Below are positions 40,231 to 48,926 of a DNA stretch of 64,000 nt, piece after piece (within the stretch, counting starts at the first letter, position 1; every line of letters starts with the position of its first letter). The DNA is from Streptomyces fumigatiscleroticus (GTDB lineage: Bacteria > Actinomycetota > Actinomycetes > Streptomycetales > Streptomycetaceae): NCBI RefSeq assembly GCF_014647975.1, contig NZ_BMQF01000023.1, forward strand, positions 1-64,000, given 5' to 3'. A model generated the notes under the pieces. That model worked only from the letters and a program-made list of their open reading frames with translations, did not search any database and was not told the origin of the DNA. The position numbers and the translations under genes are program-made.

Positions 40231-41733
40231 ATGTCTGACTCCTCACGTGACACCGCCGAGGGCGCCGGCTGGGGCACCGCGGAACGCGGTACCTACCGCC
40301 GGCTCATGCCGGACCGGGTCGAGAAGCTGTCGTGGCTGAACCCGAAGACGCTGTGGGCCGCCCGCAACGGCGTGCTGGCCTCCTGGTTCGGGGACCCGAC
40401 GGGCCGTACCCGCAGCCGCTGGACGGCCCAGCGGGCGGCGGCCGGAGCACCCGCCGACAAGGTGATCCGGCGCGACGACCCGGACCGCTTCTCCTTCCTG
40501 GTCATCGGCGACACCGGCGAGGGCGACGAACCGCAGTACGCCGTCGTGCCGGGCTTTCTGAAGGCGGGTGAGGGCACGAGCTTCGCGGTCCTGGCCAGCG
40601 ACGTGATCTACCCGGTGGGCAGCGCCGACGACTACGACACCAAGTTCTTCCGCCCCTACCGGGACTATCCTGCGCCCATCTACGCGATACCCGGCAACCA
40701 CGACTGGTACGAGGACCTCGGCGCGTTCATGCGCGTCTTCTGCGACGACGCCCCGCCGCTGGAGCCGGAGCCCGCGCCGCGCCCGCTCACCCGGGCCTGG
40801 CTGCGCTCCCTGCTGTGGCACCGGCCCCGCCCGGACGACGGCCGGCGCCTGGACGAGGCCCGGGCGCTGCGGTCCGCGCCCGCCCAGCGGGCCGTCCAGC
40901 CGGGCCCGTACTGGGCGATCGACGCCGGGCCGGTGCGGATCATAGGCATCGACACCGGGCTGCTGGGCATCGTCGACGCCGAACAGGGCGCCTGGCTGCG
41001 CGAGGTGTCCCGGGGACCGCGCCCCAAGATCCTCATAACCGGCTCGCCCCTGTACGTGGACGGCGAGCACCACCCCTGCCCCATCGACGGGGGCGGCACC
41101 GTCGACGACATCGTCCGCGACCCGGACCACCACTACGTCGCGGCGATAGGCGGCGACATCCACAACTACCAGCGCTATCCCGTCGACGTGGACGGGCGCA
41201 CCGTCCAGTACGTCGTGGCGGGCGGCGGCGGCGCGTTCATGCACGCCACCCACACCATCCCCCGGATCGCCGTCGCGAACGTCACCGAGCGGGACTTCCG
41301 CTGCTACCCGCTGCGCGGCGACTCCCTCGCCTTCTACAGCAGGCTCTACGGGCGCCGGCTGCGTCTGCGCCGCTTCTTCACCCTCACCGAGGCCGAGGCG
41401 ACGGCGGTGATCGCCGAGCGCCTCGGCATCCCGCCGACCCGCGCCCCGGGCACCCCCGTGCGCGTCACCCGGCGCGTCCGGCTGGTCGCCGGTCTGCTCG
41501 GCACCGGACGGCGCCCCGACCGCGCCAGACGGTTCCGGCTGCCCGTGCGCAAGATCTACACGCAGCTGTTCTCGCCGGGCTCGGCGACGTACAGCCCGCC
41601 CTTCTTCAAGTGCTTCCTGCGTCTGGACGTCACCCCGGAGGCGATCCGGCTGCGCTGCCACGCGGCCACCGGCAATCTCGCCCAGGAACTCGCCCCGCCG
41701 GTCGAGGACGAGGTGACCATCCCCCTGGTCTGA
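40231..41733 (+). CDS. Metallophosphoesterase family protein
   Basis: The protein has 500 residues. The calcineurin-like core covers ~80-370: FSFLVIGDTGEGDEPQYAVV, FAVLASDVIYPVGSADDYDT, IYAIPGNHDWYEDLGAFM, PKILITGSPLYVDGEHHP, YVAAIGGDIHNYQRYPVDVD and YVVAGGGGAFMHATHTI, with the metal ligands Asp, Asn-His-Asp and His. The N-terminal 80 residues and C-terminal ~130 are specific to an actinobacterial group. There is no signal peptide. The ribosome binding site is weak. The reaction is unknown. Confidence 0.8.
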   Translation: MSDSSRDTAEGAGWGTAERGTYRRLMPDRVEKLSWLNPKTLWAARNGVLASWFGDPTGRTRSRWTAQRAAAGAPADKVIRRDDPDRFSFLVIGDTGEGDEPQYAVVPGFLKAGEGTSFAVLASDVIYPVGSADDYDTKFFRPYRDYPAPIYAIPGNHDWYEDLGAFMRVFCDDAPPLEPEPAPRPLTRAWLRSLLWHRPRPDDGRRLDEARALRSAPAQRAVQPGPYWAIDAGPVRIIGIDTGLLGIVDAEQGAWLREVSRGPRPKILITGSPLYVDGEHHPCPIDGGGTVDDIVRDPDHHYVAAIGGDIHNYQRYPVDVDGRTVQYVVAGGGGAFMHATHTIPRIAVANVTERDFRCYPLRGDSLAFYSRLYGRRLRLRRFFTLTEAEATAVIAERLGIPPTRAPGTPVRVTRRVRLVAGLLGTGRRPDRARRFRLPVRKIYTQLFSPGSATYSPPFFKCFLRLDVTPEAIRLRCHAATGNLAQELAPPVEDEVTIPLV

Positions 41734-41825
41734 CCCGGTATGACCTGGCATCGACGGGAACACCCCCGGCCGGCCCGGGGTTGGCACCGCTGTACGGCCA
41801 CGACCGAGAGACACTGGAGGGCCCC

Positions 41826-42854
41826 GTGCCGCCGACCCCACGACCGCTGCGCAGGCTGGGCTTTCTGACCATCGGGCTGTTCGACGGGGCGGACCCGCGC
41901 CGCGGCCACGAGTCCGCCCTCGGCCTGATCGAGCTGGGCGAGCGGCTGGGCTTCGACAGCGCCTGGGTCCGCCACCGCCATCTCCAGTACGGCATCTCCT
42001 CGCCCGTCGCCGTGCTGGCGGCGGGCTCGCAGCGCACCCGCCGTATCGAGCTGGGCACCGCGGTGATCCCGCTGGGCTGGGAGAACCCGCTGCGGCTGGC
42101 GGAGGACCTGGCGACGGTCGACATCCTGTCGGGGGGCCGGCTCAACCCGGGCGTCAGCGTGGGCCAGCCCCTCCACTACGACCAGGTCAAGGAGGCGCTG
42201 TACCCGGACTCGGCCGACGCCGAGGACTTCGGTCACGGGCGGGTGGAGCGGCTCTTGGACTTCGTGCACGGCAAACCGGCCACGGACTTCAGCGGGGTGG
42301 AGGGCATCGAGGTGTTCTCCGACCGGGTGCAGCCGCACTCCCCCGGGCTGGCCGGCCGGATGTGGTACGGCGGCGGCAGCCTGCGCTCGGCGCGCTGGGC
42401 CGGTGAGCACGGCATGAACTTCCTGACCAGCAGCGTGGTCAAGGCCGAGGGCCCGGAGCAGAGGCCGGACTTCGCCGAGGTCCAGCTGGCGCAGATCCGC
42501 GCCTTCCGGGCCGCCCACCCCGACGGCGAGGCCGCGCGGGTCTCCCAGGGCCTGGTCGTGATCCCCACCGACTCCGCCTCACCTCGGCAACGGGCGAAGT
42601 ACGAGGAGTACGCGGCCGGGCGCGCCGCCCGTACGGCGGCGCCGCAGGGTCCGGCGCGGCTGATGTTCGCGCCGGACCTGGTGGGCACCTCGGCCGAGAT
42701 CGCCGAGCGGCTGCGCGCGCACGCCGCGTTCCGCGAGGTGGAGGAGGTGGCGTTCGCGCTGCCGTTCTCCTTCGCGCACGAGGACTACACGCAGATCCTC
42801 ACCGACATGGCGACGAGGCTGGGCCCGGCGCTGGGCTGGCGGCCCGGCGGCTGA
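41826..42854 (+). CDS. Luciferase-like (LLM class) flavin-dependent oxidoreductase
   Basis: The protein has 342 residues of TIM-barrel luciferase-like monooxygenase: LGFLTIGLFDGADPRRGHES, GLIELGERLGFDSAWVRHRH, RRIELGTAVIPLGWENPLRL, AEDLATVDILSGGRLNPGVS and DFAEVQLAQIRAFRAAHP. It would use reduced FMN or F420; the substrate is unknown. GTG 41826 has GGAGG about 5 bases upstream. It is convergent with the dioxygenase gene, with 7 bases between them. Confidence 0.85.
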   Translation: MPPTPRPLRRLGFLTIGLFDGADPRRGHESALGLIELGERLGFDSAWVRHRHLQYGISSPVAVLAAGSQRTRRIELGTAVIPLGWENPLRLAEDLATVDILSGGRLNPGVSVGQPLHYDQVKEALYPDSADAEDFGHGRVERLLDFVHGKPATDFSGVEGIEVFSDRVQPHSPGLAGRMWYGGGSLRSARWAGEHGMNFLTSSVVKAEGPEQRPDFAEVQLAQIRAFRAAHPDGEAARVSQGLVVIPTDSASPRQRAKYEEYAAGRAARTAAPQGPARLMFAPDLVGTSAEIAERLRAHAAFREVEEVAFALPFSFAHEDYTQILTDMATRLGPALGWRPGG

Positions 42855-42861
42855 GCCGGGT

Positions 42862-43836
42862 TCACCAGCGTCCCGGGGCGCTGCCGGTGAGCGGCCGTGA
42901 CGGCCTGCCGTCCGGCCCCACCGGCACCTCGCCCGCGATCATCACCCGGTGCATGACGCGCGGGAAGTCCAGATGGGCGTTGTCGCTCGGGGCGAGATGG
43001 ATGGTGGCCCGGTTGTCCCAGAAGGCCACGCTGCCCGGCTCCCAGCGGAACCGGACGGTGTACTCGGGCCGGGTCGCCTCCTCCACCAGCATCTCCAGCA
43101 CGGCCCGGCTCTCGGCGCGGGACAGGCCGGTGATCTGCTCGACGTAGTAGCCGTTGACGAACAGGATCCGTTCGCCCGTTACCGGGTGGACCCGCACCAG
43201 CGGGTGCTCGGAGGCGATCTGGTGGTCCAGCAGGTGCCGCACATAGGCGTCGTCGCCGGGCCGGGGCTGGTAGCCGACGCCGAGCCGGTGCTCGGCCCGG
43301 AGCCCGTCGACGAAGGAGCGCATCGGGGCGGACAGGCCGGCGTAGGCGGCCGCCAGATTCGACCAGGTGGTGTCGCCGCCGTAGGGCGGGACGGTCTCGG
43401 CGCGCAGGATCGTCGCGGCCGGCGGGTCGACGCGGGCACCGTGGTCGCAGTGCCACCCGCGCAGCAGCGTGTGGCGGCGGCGGCGCAGCCACTCGTCGTG
43501 CTCCATGCCGAACCGGCCGCCCAGTTCCAGCCGGTCGGCCGTGGTCTCGATCTCGGGGAACTCCGGCGGCGAGGCCTTGCCGCGCCGCGGCAGGACGACC
43601 GGTTCGCCGAACCGGCGCGCGAGCGCCACGTGCCCGGCGTGGTCCAGCCGCTGCCCCCGGAAGAACACCACCTTCCAGCGCAGCACCGCCGCCCTGATCG
43701 CGGCGACCGCGGCGTCGTCTGGGCCGCCGGCCAGATCGACGCCGTGGATCTCGGCGCCGATGTGCCCGGCGACCGGTCGCACCTCGATCCCGGCGGTCCG
43801 TGCCGTACGCTCCGCGAGGGCCCTGTCCGTCGTCAT
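42862..43836 (-). CDS. TauD/TfdA family Fe(II)/2-oxoglutarate dioxygenase
   Basis: The protein has 324 residues. EVRPVAGHIGAEIHGVDL is the typical N-terminus, WKVVFFRGQRL follows, and the facial triad is visible as HCD in RGWHCDHGARVDPP and the distal His in DNRATIHLAPSD; the 2-oxoglutarate Arg is in RVMHRVMIAGE. Members hydroxylate taurine, alkylsulfates or other small acids. ATG 43836 has GGAG at 7 bases. It diverges from the aldo-keto reductase gene. Confidence 0.9.
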   Translation of the reverse strand: MTTDRALAERTARTAGIEVRPVAGHIGAEIHGVDLAGGPDDAAVAAIRAAVLRWKVVFFRGQRLDHAGHVALARRFGEPVVLPRRGKASPPEFPEIETTADRLELGGRFGMEHDEWLRRRRHTLLRGWHCDHGARVDPPAATILRAETVPPYGGDTTWSNLAAAYAGLSAPMRSFVDGLRAEHRLGVGYQPRPGDDAYVRHLLDHQIASEHPLVRVHPVTGERILFVNGYYVEQITGLSRAESRAVLEMLVEEATRPEYTVRFRWEPGSVAFWDNRATIHLAPSDNAHLDFPRVMHRVMIAGEVPVGPDGRPSRPLTGSAPGRW

Positions 43837-43958
43837 GCGCACTCCGATGGTCGTCCGCTCCGGTCCCGTCCGACCGGCTCGCTGGAAGCCGTTCCCCCCG
43901 GCGCCGAGCGGGAACCCATACTGGCTGTACGACACAGCCGAAGGGGAAGGACCCGACC

Positions 43959-44789
43959 GTGACCAGCATTCCGGCGCACACGCTCAACGACGGCACACGG
44001 CTGCCCGCCGTCGGTCTCGGCACCTGGCCGATGGACGACACCGAGGCGGAGCGGGCGGTCGCCGGCGCTCTGGAGCTGGGTTACCGGCTCCTCGACACGG
44101 CGGCCAACTACCGCAACGAGACCGGCGTCGGCCGGGCCGTCGCCCGCGCCGGCGTCGCCCGCGAGGAGATCGTGGTGACGACGAAGCTGCCGGGCCGCCA
44201 CCACGGCTACGAGGAGACCCTCGCCTCCTTCGAGGAGTCCCGCGGGCGCCTCGGCCTCGACTACGTCGACCTGTATCTGATCCACTGGCCGCTGCCCCGG
44301 GTCGACCGGTACGTCGACTCCTGGAGGGCGATGATCAAGCTGCGCGAGGAGGGCCTCGTCCGGTCCATCGGCGTCTCCAACTTCACCGCGGAGCACATCG
44401 AACGGCTGGAGAAGGAGACCGGCGTCCTGCCCTCGGTCAACCAGATCGAGCTGCACCCGCTGCTGCCGCAGGAGGAGCTGCGCGCCTTCCACGCCGGCAA
44501 GGGCATCGTCACCGAGAGCTGGAGCCCGCTGGGCCGGGGCTCGGACCTGCTCCGGGACCCCGCGATCGCCCGGGTCGCCGAGGCGCACGGGGTGACGCCC
44601 GGGCAGGCCGTGCTGCGCTGGCACGTCCAGCTGGGTGCCCTGCCCGTCCCGAAGTCCGCGAGTCCCGAACGGCAGCGGCACAACCTCGACGTCCTCGGTT
44701 TCGAACTGACCCCGGACGAGATGCGGGCCGTCGCCGGCCGTGCCCACCGGCGCCTGGGCGGCGACCCGGAGACGCACGAGGAGTTCTGA
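43959..44789 (+). CDS. Aldo/keto reductase
   Basis: The protein has 276 residues, the usual length of the family. The catalytic tetrad is complete: Asp in YRLLDTAANY, Tyr in the same segment, Lys in VVTTKLPGRHHG and His in LYLIHWPLP. Also seen are RSIGVSNFTAEHIERL, VNQIELHPLLPQEELRAF and VPKSASPERQRHN for NADPH binding. GTG 43959 has GGGGAAGG about 8 bases upstream. Substrate unknown. Confidence 0.92.
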   Translation: MTSIPAHTLNDGTRLPAVGLGTWPMDDTEAERAVAGALELGYRLLDTAANYRNETGVGRAVARAGVAREEIVVTTKLPGRHHGYEETLASFEESRGRLGLDYVDLYLIHWPLPRVDRYVDSWRAMIKLREEGLVRSIGVSNFTAEHIERLEKETGVLPSVNQIELHPLLPQEELRAFHAGKGIVTESWSPLGRGSDLLRDPAIARVAEAHGVTPGQAVLRWHVQLGALPVPKSASPERQRHNLDVLGFELTPDEMRAVAGRAHRRLGGDPETHEEF

Positions 44790-44808
44790 GGCACGCTCGC
44801 CCGGAGGG

Positions 44809-47142
44809 TCACGGCAGCGGCTGTTCGGCCCAGATGGTCTTGCCGCCGTCGGTCTGCCGGCTGCCCCAGCGCTGGGTGAGCTGGGCGACCAGCAGCAGAC
44901 CCCGGCCGCCCTCGTCGTAGGCGTGCGCCCGGCGCAGATGCGGCGAGGTCGAACTGCCGTCGGAGACCTCGCAGATGAGGCTGCTGTCGCGGATCAGCCG
45001 GAGCTGGACGGGGGGTTCGCCGTACCGGATGGCGTTGGTGACCAGCTCGCTGACGACGAGTTCGGTGACGAACACGGCCTCGTCGAGATCCCACGCGGAC
45101 AGCTGCTCGGTGACGGACTGCCGGATGGCGGCCACCTGGGCGGGGTCCGGCAGGACGTTCCAGGTGGCGACCCGGTCCGCGCCCAGCGCCCGGGTGCGGG
45201 CCAGCAGCAGGGCCACGTCGTCACCGGGCTCCTCCGGCATCACGGCCTTGAGCACGCTGTCGCAGAGCGCCTCCAGGGTGCTGGCGGGCGCGGTGAGCGC
45301 GCGGCACAGCTCCGCCGTGGCGTGGTCGACGTCGCGGTCGCGGTCCTCGATCAGGCCGTCGGTGTACAGGGCGACCACGGAGCCCTCGGGCAGCGTCACC
45401 TCCGTCGCCTCGAACGGCAGCCCGCCGACGCCGAGCGGGGGTCCCGCCGTGATCGGAACGAGCCGCGCGGTGCCGTCGGGCAGCACCAGGGCGGGGGCGG
45501 GATGGCCGGCGGCGGCCAGGGTGAGGCGGCGCGAGACGGGGTCGTAGACGGCGTAGAGGCAGGTGGCGCCGACCTCGGCGACCTCCTCGCCGGGGTCGGC
45601 CGCCGCCAGATGGGTGACCAGGTCGTCGAGGTGGGTGAGGAGCTCGTCCGGCGGCAGGTCCACGTCGGCCAGGGTGCGCACGGCCGTGCACAGGCGGCCC
45701 ATGGTCGCCGACGACGGGATGCCGTGGCCGACGACGTCGCCGACGACCAGGGCGACGCGGCTGCCGGAGAGCGGGATCACGTCGAACCAGTCGCCGCCGA
45801 GGCCGGCCGCGGACCCGGAGGGCAGATAGCGGTGGGCGACCTCGACGGCCGCCTGGCCGGGCAGTCCGCGGGGCAGCAGGCTGTGCTGGAGGGCCAGTGC
45901 GGTGGTGCGTTCGCGGGCGAAGCGGCGGGCGTTGTCGACGCAGACGGCGGCGCGGCCGGCGAGCTCCTCGGCCAGCACGGTGTCGTCGGCGGCGTACGGG
46001 GCCTGGTGGGCGCTGCGGACGATCAGTGCCACGCCCAGGGTGGTGCCGCGGGCCCGCAGCGGCACCGCCAGGACCGAGTGGACGCTCTCCCGGTAGTCGC
46101 GGCCCTCGGGGGCCTCGGCGTTGCGCTCCGCCACCCAGCGGTCGAAGTCGGGGTCGCCCGGCCCGCTGAGCACCCCCCGTCCCTCCCTGAGCGCCCGCAC
46201 GGGCGGGGAGTAGGGCGGGTAGACGTCGGTCCCGCCCAGGTGCACGGTCGCCTGCGGGGCGCCCTCGGCGGCGGAGCCGTGGGCGACCCGGCGCAGTACG
46301 ACGTCCTCGGCCGGTGCGGCGAGCGGCTCCTCGGCGCCGAGCACCCAGTCCAGCAGGTCGACGCTGGCGAAGTCGGCGAACCGGGGCAGGAGGAGTTCGA
46401 CCAGTTCCTCGGCGGTGCGCACCACGTCCAGGGTGGTGCCGAGGGCGGCGGCGGCCTCGTTCAGCAGGGCCAGCCGCTGCCGGGTCGCGTGCTGCTCGGT
46501 GCTGTCGAACGCCGCCAGGGCCACCGCCGTGACCTCGTCCGAGTCGTCCCGGACCGGCCACATCTCGATGTCCCAGGCGTGTTCGCGGGTGCCGGACGGG
46601 GCACGGGTGCGGCTCTCGTAGTGGTGGGGCTCGCCCGTCTCGGCGACCTGCCGCAGATGCCACAGGAAACGCCGGCTCGCCTGGGGGTCCGTCATCAGCT
46701 CCGGGACCGGGCGGCCGAGCACCGCCTCCTGCGGCAGTTCCAGGTCCTCGCAGGCCGCGTCGTTCAGCCGCAGGTAGCGGTGGTGGGTGTCGAAGACCGT
46801 CAGCGACACGGAGGCCTGCTGGAAGGCGCGTTCCGTCAGGCTGGTGCCGGACTCGCCGGAGGTGTCGGAGGTGACGACGTAGCCGTCCGGTTCGCCGCCG
46901 GCGCCCAGCAGGGGACAGGCCCGGAACGGCAGCGCCAGGAGGGAACCGTCCCGGTGCCGCAGCACGACGGTGCCCGTCAGCGCGGTCACGGCGTCGGGGG
47001 GCAGCTCCTCGGCGAGCAGGTCGCGCACCGCGCGTCCCACGACCTCCTCGGCCGGGTGGCCCGTCAGCCGCCGGGCGCCCTCGCTCCACCCCGTCACGAT
47101 GCCGTGGCTGTCGATGACCGCCGCAGCGGAGGCGTGGTCCAT
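44809..47142 (-). CDS. PAS-PAS-GAF-SpoIIE phosphatase-HATPase signalling protein
   Basis: The protein has 777 residues. PAS domains lie at ~1-95 (GIVTGWSEGARRLTGHPAEE) and ~105-215 (SVSLTVFDTHHRYLRLNDAA), and a GAF at ~225-395. A SpoIIE-type PP2C domain covers ~405-620 (GLGGDWFDVIPL, LVVGDVVGHGIPSSATM, AAAGHPAPALVL, VVALYTDGLIEDRDRD). A C-terminal anti-sigma-type ATPase follows (FVTELVVSELVTNAIRYGEP, DEGGRGLLLVAQL). It joins both enzymes of a partner-switching module in one cytoplasmic protein, presumably tuning a stress sigma factor through an anti-anti-sigma protein encoded elsewhere. Confidence 0.9.
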   Translation of the reverse strand: MDHASAAAVIDSHGIVTGWSEGARRLTGHPAEEVVGRAVRDLLAEELPPDAVTALTGTVVLRHRDGSLLALPFRACPLLGAGGEPDGYVVTSDTSGESGTSLTERAFQQASVSLTVFDTHHRYLRLNDAACEDLELPQEAVLGRPVPELMTDPQASRRFLWHLRQVAETGEPHHYESRTRAPSGTREHAWDIEMWPVRDDSDEVTAVALAAFDSTEQHATRQRLALLNEAAAALGTTLDVVRTAEELVELLLPRFADFASVDLLDWVLGAEEPLAAPAEDVVLRRVAHGSAAEGAPQATVHLGGTDVYPPYSPPVRALREGRGVLSGPGDPDFDRWVAERNAEAPEGRDYRESVHSVLAVPLRARGTTLGVALIVRSAHQAPYAADDTVLAEELAGRAAVCVDNARRFARERTTALALQHSLLPRGLPGQAAVEVAHRYLPSGSAAGLGGDWFDVIPLSGSRVALVVGDVVGHGIPSSATMGRLCTAVRTLADVDLPPDELLTHLDDLVTHLAAADPGEEVAEVGATCLYAVYDPVSRRLTLAAAGHPAPALVLPDGTARLVPITAGPPLGVGGLPFEATEVTLPEGSVVALYTDGLIEDRDRDVDHATAELCRALTAPASTLEALCDSVLKAVMPEEPGDDVALLLARTRALGADRVATWNVLPDPAQVAAIRQSVTEQLSAWDLDEAVFVTELVVSELVTNAIRYGEPPVQLRLIRDSSLICEVSDGSSTSPHLRRAHAYDEGGRGLLLVAQLTQRWGSRQTDGGKTIWAEQPLP

Positions 47143-47202
47143 GCCCCCAGGATGATTGCTCCGCCGCGTCGCATCAACCGCGCCGGGGCGCCACCGGCCG
47201 CA

Positions 47203-47670
47203 TCACGTCCGGTGGGCGCGGAGCGCGGCCAGGGCCCGGTCGGCGTGCGTGTGCATGCGCAGCTCGCTGTGGACGACCTCCAGCACCGTGCGGTCCGGCG
47301 CGATGACGAAGGTGACCCGTTTGGTGGGCGCCAGGGAGAAACGCCTGGTCACGCCGTACTTCTCACGGACCGTGCCGTCGGGGTCGGAGAGCAGCGGCAT
47401 GCCGAGCGCGTGGCGTCCGGCGAACTCCCGCTGGCGTTGGACGGGGTCCGGGCTGATGCCCACGGGCCGGGCGCCGGCCTGCGCGAACTCGGCGGCCAGA
47501 TCGCGGAAGTGGCAGGCCTCGGCGGTGCAGCCGGGGGTGAGGGCGGCCGGGTAGAAGAACAGGACGACCGGCCCGTCGGCGAGCAGCGCGGACAGCCGGC
47601 GTACGGTGCCGGTCTCGTCCGGCAGCGCGAAGTCCTCGACGGTGTCGCCGACGGCGGGGCGCCCGCTCAC
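47203..47670 (-). CDS. Peroxiredoxin (BCP/PrxQ type)
   Basis: The protein has 155 residues of thioredoxin fold. The peroxidatic Cys is in ALTPGCTAEACHFRD, with the second Cys five residues later, as in the PrxQ/BCP subgroup. PDETGTVRRLSALLADGPVV and RRFSLAPTKRVTFVIAPDRT are also typical. It reduces peroxides in the cytoplasm. GTG 47670 overlaps the stop of the upstream DoxX gene as GTGA, so the pair is co-translated. Confidence 0.92.
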   Translation of the reverse strand: MSGRPAVGDTVEDFALPDETGTVRRLSALLADGPVVLFFYPAALTPGCTAEACHFRDLAAEFAQAGARPVGISPDPVQRQREFAGRHALGMPLLSDPDGTVREKYGVTRRFSLAPTKRVTFVIAPDRTVLEVVHSELRMHTHADRALAALRAHRT

Positions 47671-48047
47671 GACCGGCCCCGCGCACCGCCCGCGACGCCG
47701 CGGGCCCACAGCACGAGCGGCAGTTGCAGGGGCAGCCGGCCGTAGGCGACGGCCTTGAGCGGGGCGGGCCGGTGCCGCCAGTCGACGGCCATCTGCACAT
47801 TGGCCGGGAACACGCCGACGAAGAACGCCGCCGTGGCCAGCGCGGCGGCCCGCCGGGTCCGCGGCAGCGCCACGCCCGCGGCCAGCGCCAGTTCGGCGGC
47901 TCCGCTGACGTACGTCCAGGTCCGCGGTGCACCCGGCAGGCCGCGCGGCACGACCGAGTCGAACGGGCGGGGCAGGGCGAAGTGGGCGGTGCCCGCGGCG
48001 GCCAGCAGACCGGCGAGCAGCAGGGGCGAACGTTCGGACCGGGGCAC
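47667..48047 (-). CDS. DoxX-like membrane protein
   Basis: The protein has 126 residues with four hydrophobic segments (LLLAGLLAAAGTAHFALPRP, then YVSGAAELALAAGVALP, AAALATAAFFVGVFPANVQM and PLQLPLVLWARGV). The AGTAHF, SGAAEL and FPANVQMAVDW motifs are those of small DoxX-like proteins. Coupling to a peroxiredoxin suggests a joint membrane redox role. GTG 48047 follows GGAGGAGG. Confidence 0.85.
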   Translation of the reverse strand: MPRSERSPLLLAGLLAAAGTAHFALPRPFDSVVPRGLPGAPRTWTYVSGAAELALAAGVALPRTRRAAALATAAFFVGVFPANVQMAVDWRHRPAPLKAVAYGRLPLQLPLVLWARGVAGGARGRS

Positions 48048-48089
48048 GGTTCCTCCTCCGACGGCCTGGTGACGGCCTGGCGCGCGATA

Positions 48090-48872
48090 TTACTCGACGG
48101 TAGGCCCAAAGTCCGGTGCGGGGGGCCCGCCCCGGCGGCGGTACTCGCCCGGTGTGCAGCCGAAGGAGTGGCGGAAGACGTCGATGAAGGCGCTGGCGGA
48201 GGACCAGCCGCAGCGGTGCGCGACGGTCGTGACGGGAACATCGTCGGCGAGCAGGCGCAGGGCGTGGTAGAGGCGCGACTGGGTGCGCCACTGCGGGTAC
48301 GTCATGCCGAACTCGCGGCGGAAGAGACGGCTGAGGGTGCGTTCGCCGACGCCGGTGGCGGCGCCGAGCCCGGCGAGGGTGCGGGGGTCGGCCGGGTCGG
48401 CGTGGACCAGCGCGCAGACCGCGGCCAGCCGCGGATCGGCGGGGGCGGGCAGCCGCAGCGGCTGCTGGGGCGAGACGCGCAGCTGGTCGCGGAGGACGGC
48501 GAGCAGCCGGTCGCGTTCGGGGCCCTTCTCGTCGGGTGCGCGGGTGTGGGCGAGGATCAGCTCGCGCAGCAGGGGGCTGACGGCGAGCACCGCGGGGGTG
48601 TCCAGGCCCGGCGGGTTGTCGTCGGCGGGCAGGCCGACCAGGTGCAGGTCGAGGCGGCCGTGCGCGCGGTGGGCGTGCGGGGTGCCCGCGGGCACCCAGA
48701 TGGCGCGGGTGCCCGGCGCGAACCAGGTGCCCGCGTCGGTGGTGACCTCCACGACGCCGCGGCCCGCGTAGACGATCTGGTGGTCGTCGTGGAGGTGCGC
48801 GTCGATGCGCTGCCCCGCGGCCAGCCGCTGGGCACGGGTCGGCGCCGTGGGCGTATGGCGGATGTCCGGCAC
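48090..48872 (-). CDS. AraC family transcriptional regulator
   Basis: The protein has 260 residues. A cupin-like sensor occupies ~15-90 (IDAHLHDDHQIVYAGRGVVE, WFAPGTRAIWVPAGTPHAHR). The double HTH lies at ~160-255 (TLAGLGAATGVGERTLSRLF, RREFGMTYPQWRTQSRL, TTVAHRCGWSSASAFIDVFR, HSFGCTPGEYRRRG). It diverges from the MFS gene at 48927, 54 bases apart, so the MFS gene is the likely target. GTG 48872 is the best start but has a poor ribosome binding site. Confidence 0.88.
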   Translation of the reverse strand: MPDIRHTPTAPTRAQRLAAGQRIDAHLHDDHQIVYAGRGVVEVTTDAGTWFAPGTRAIWVPAGTPHAHRAHGRLDLHLVGLPADDNPPGLDTPAVLAVSPLLRELILAHTRAPDEKGPERDRLLAVLRDQLRVSPQQPLRLPAPADPRLAAVCALVHADPADPRTLAGLGAATGVGERTLSRLFRREFGMTYPQWRTQSRLYHALRLLADDVPVTTVAHRCGWSSASAFIDVFRHSFGCTPGEYRRRGGPPAPDFGPTVE

Positions 48873-48926
48873 AGGACGGCAGATTATCGGAAGCGGGCCA
48901 GATGCCGCGGCGGTGAGGATCGCGGG

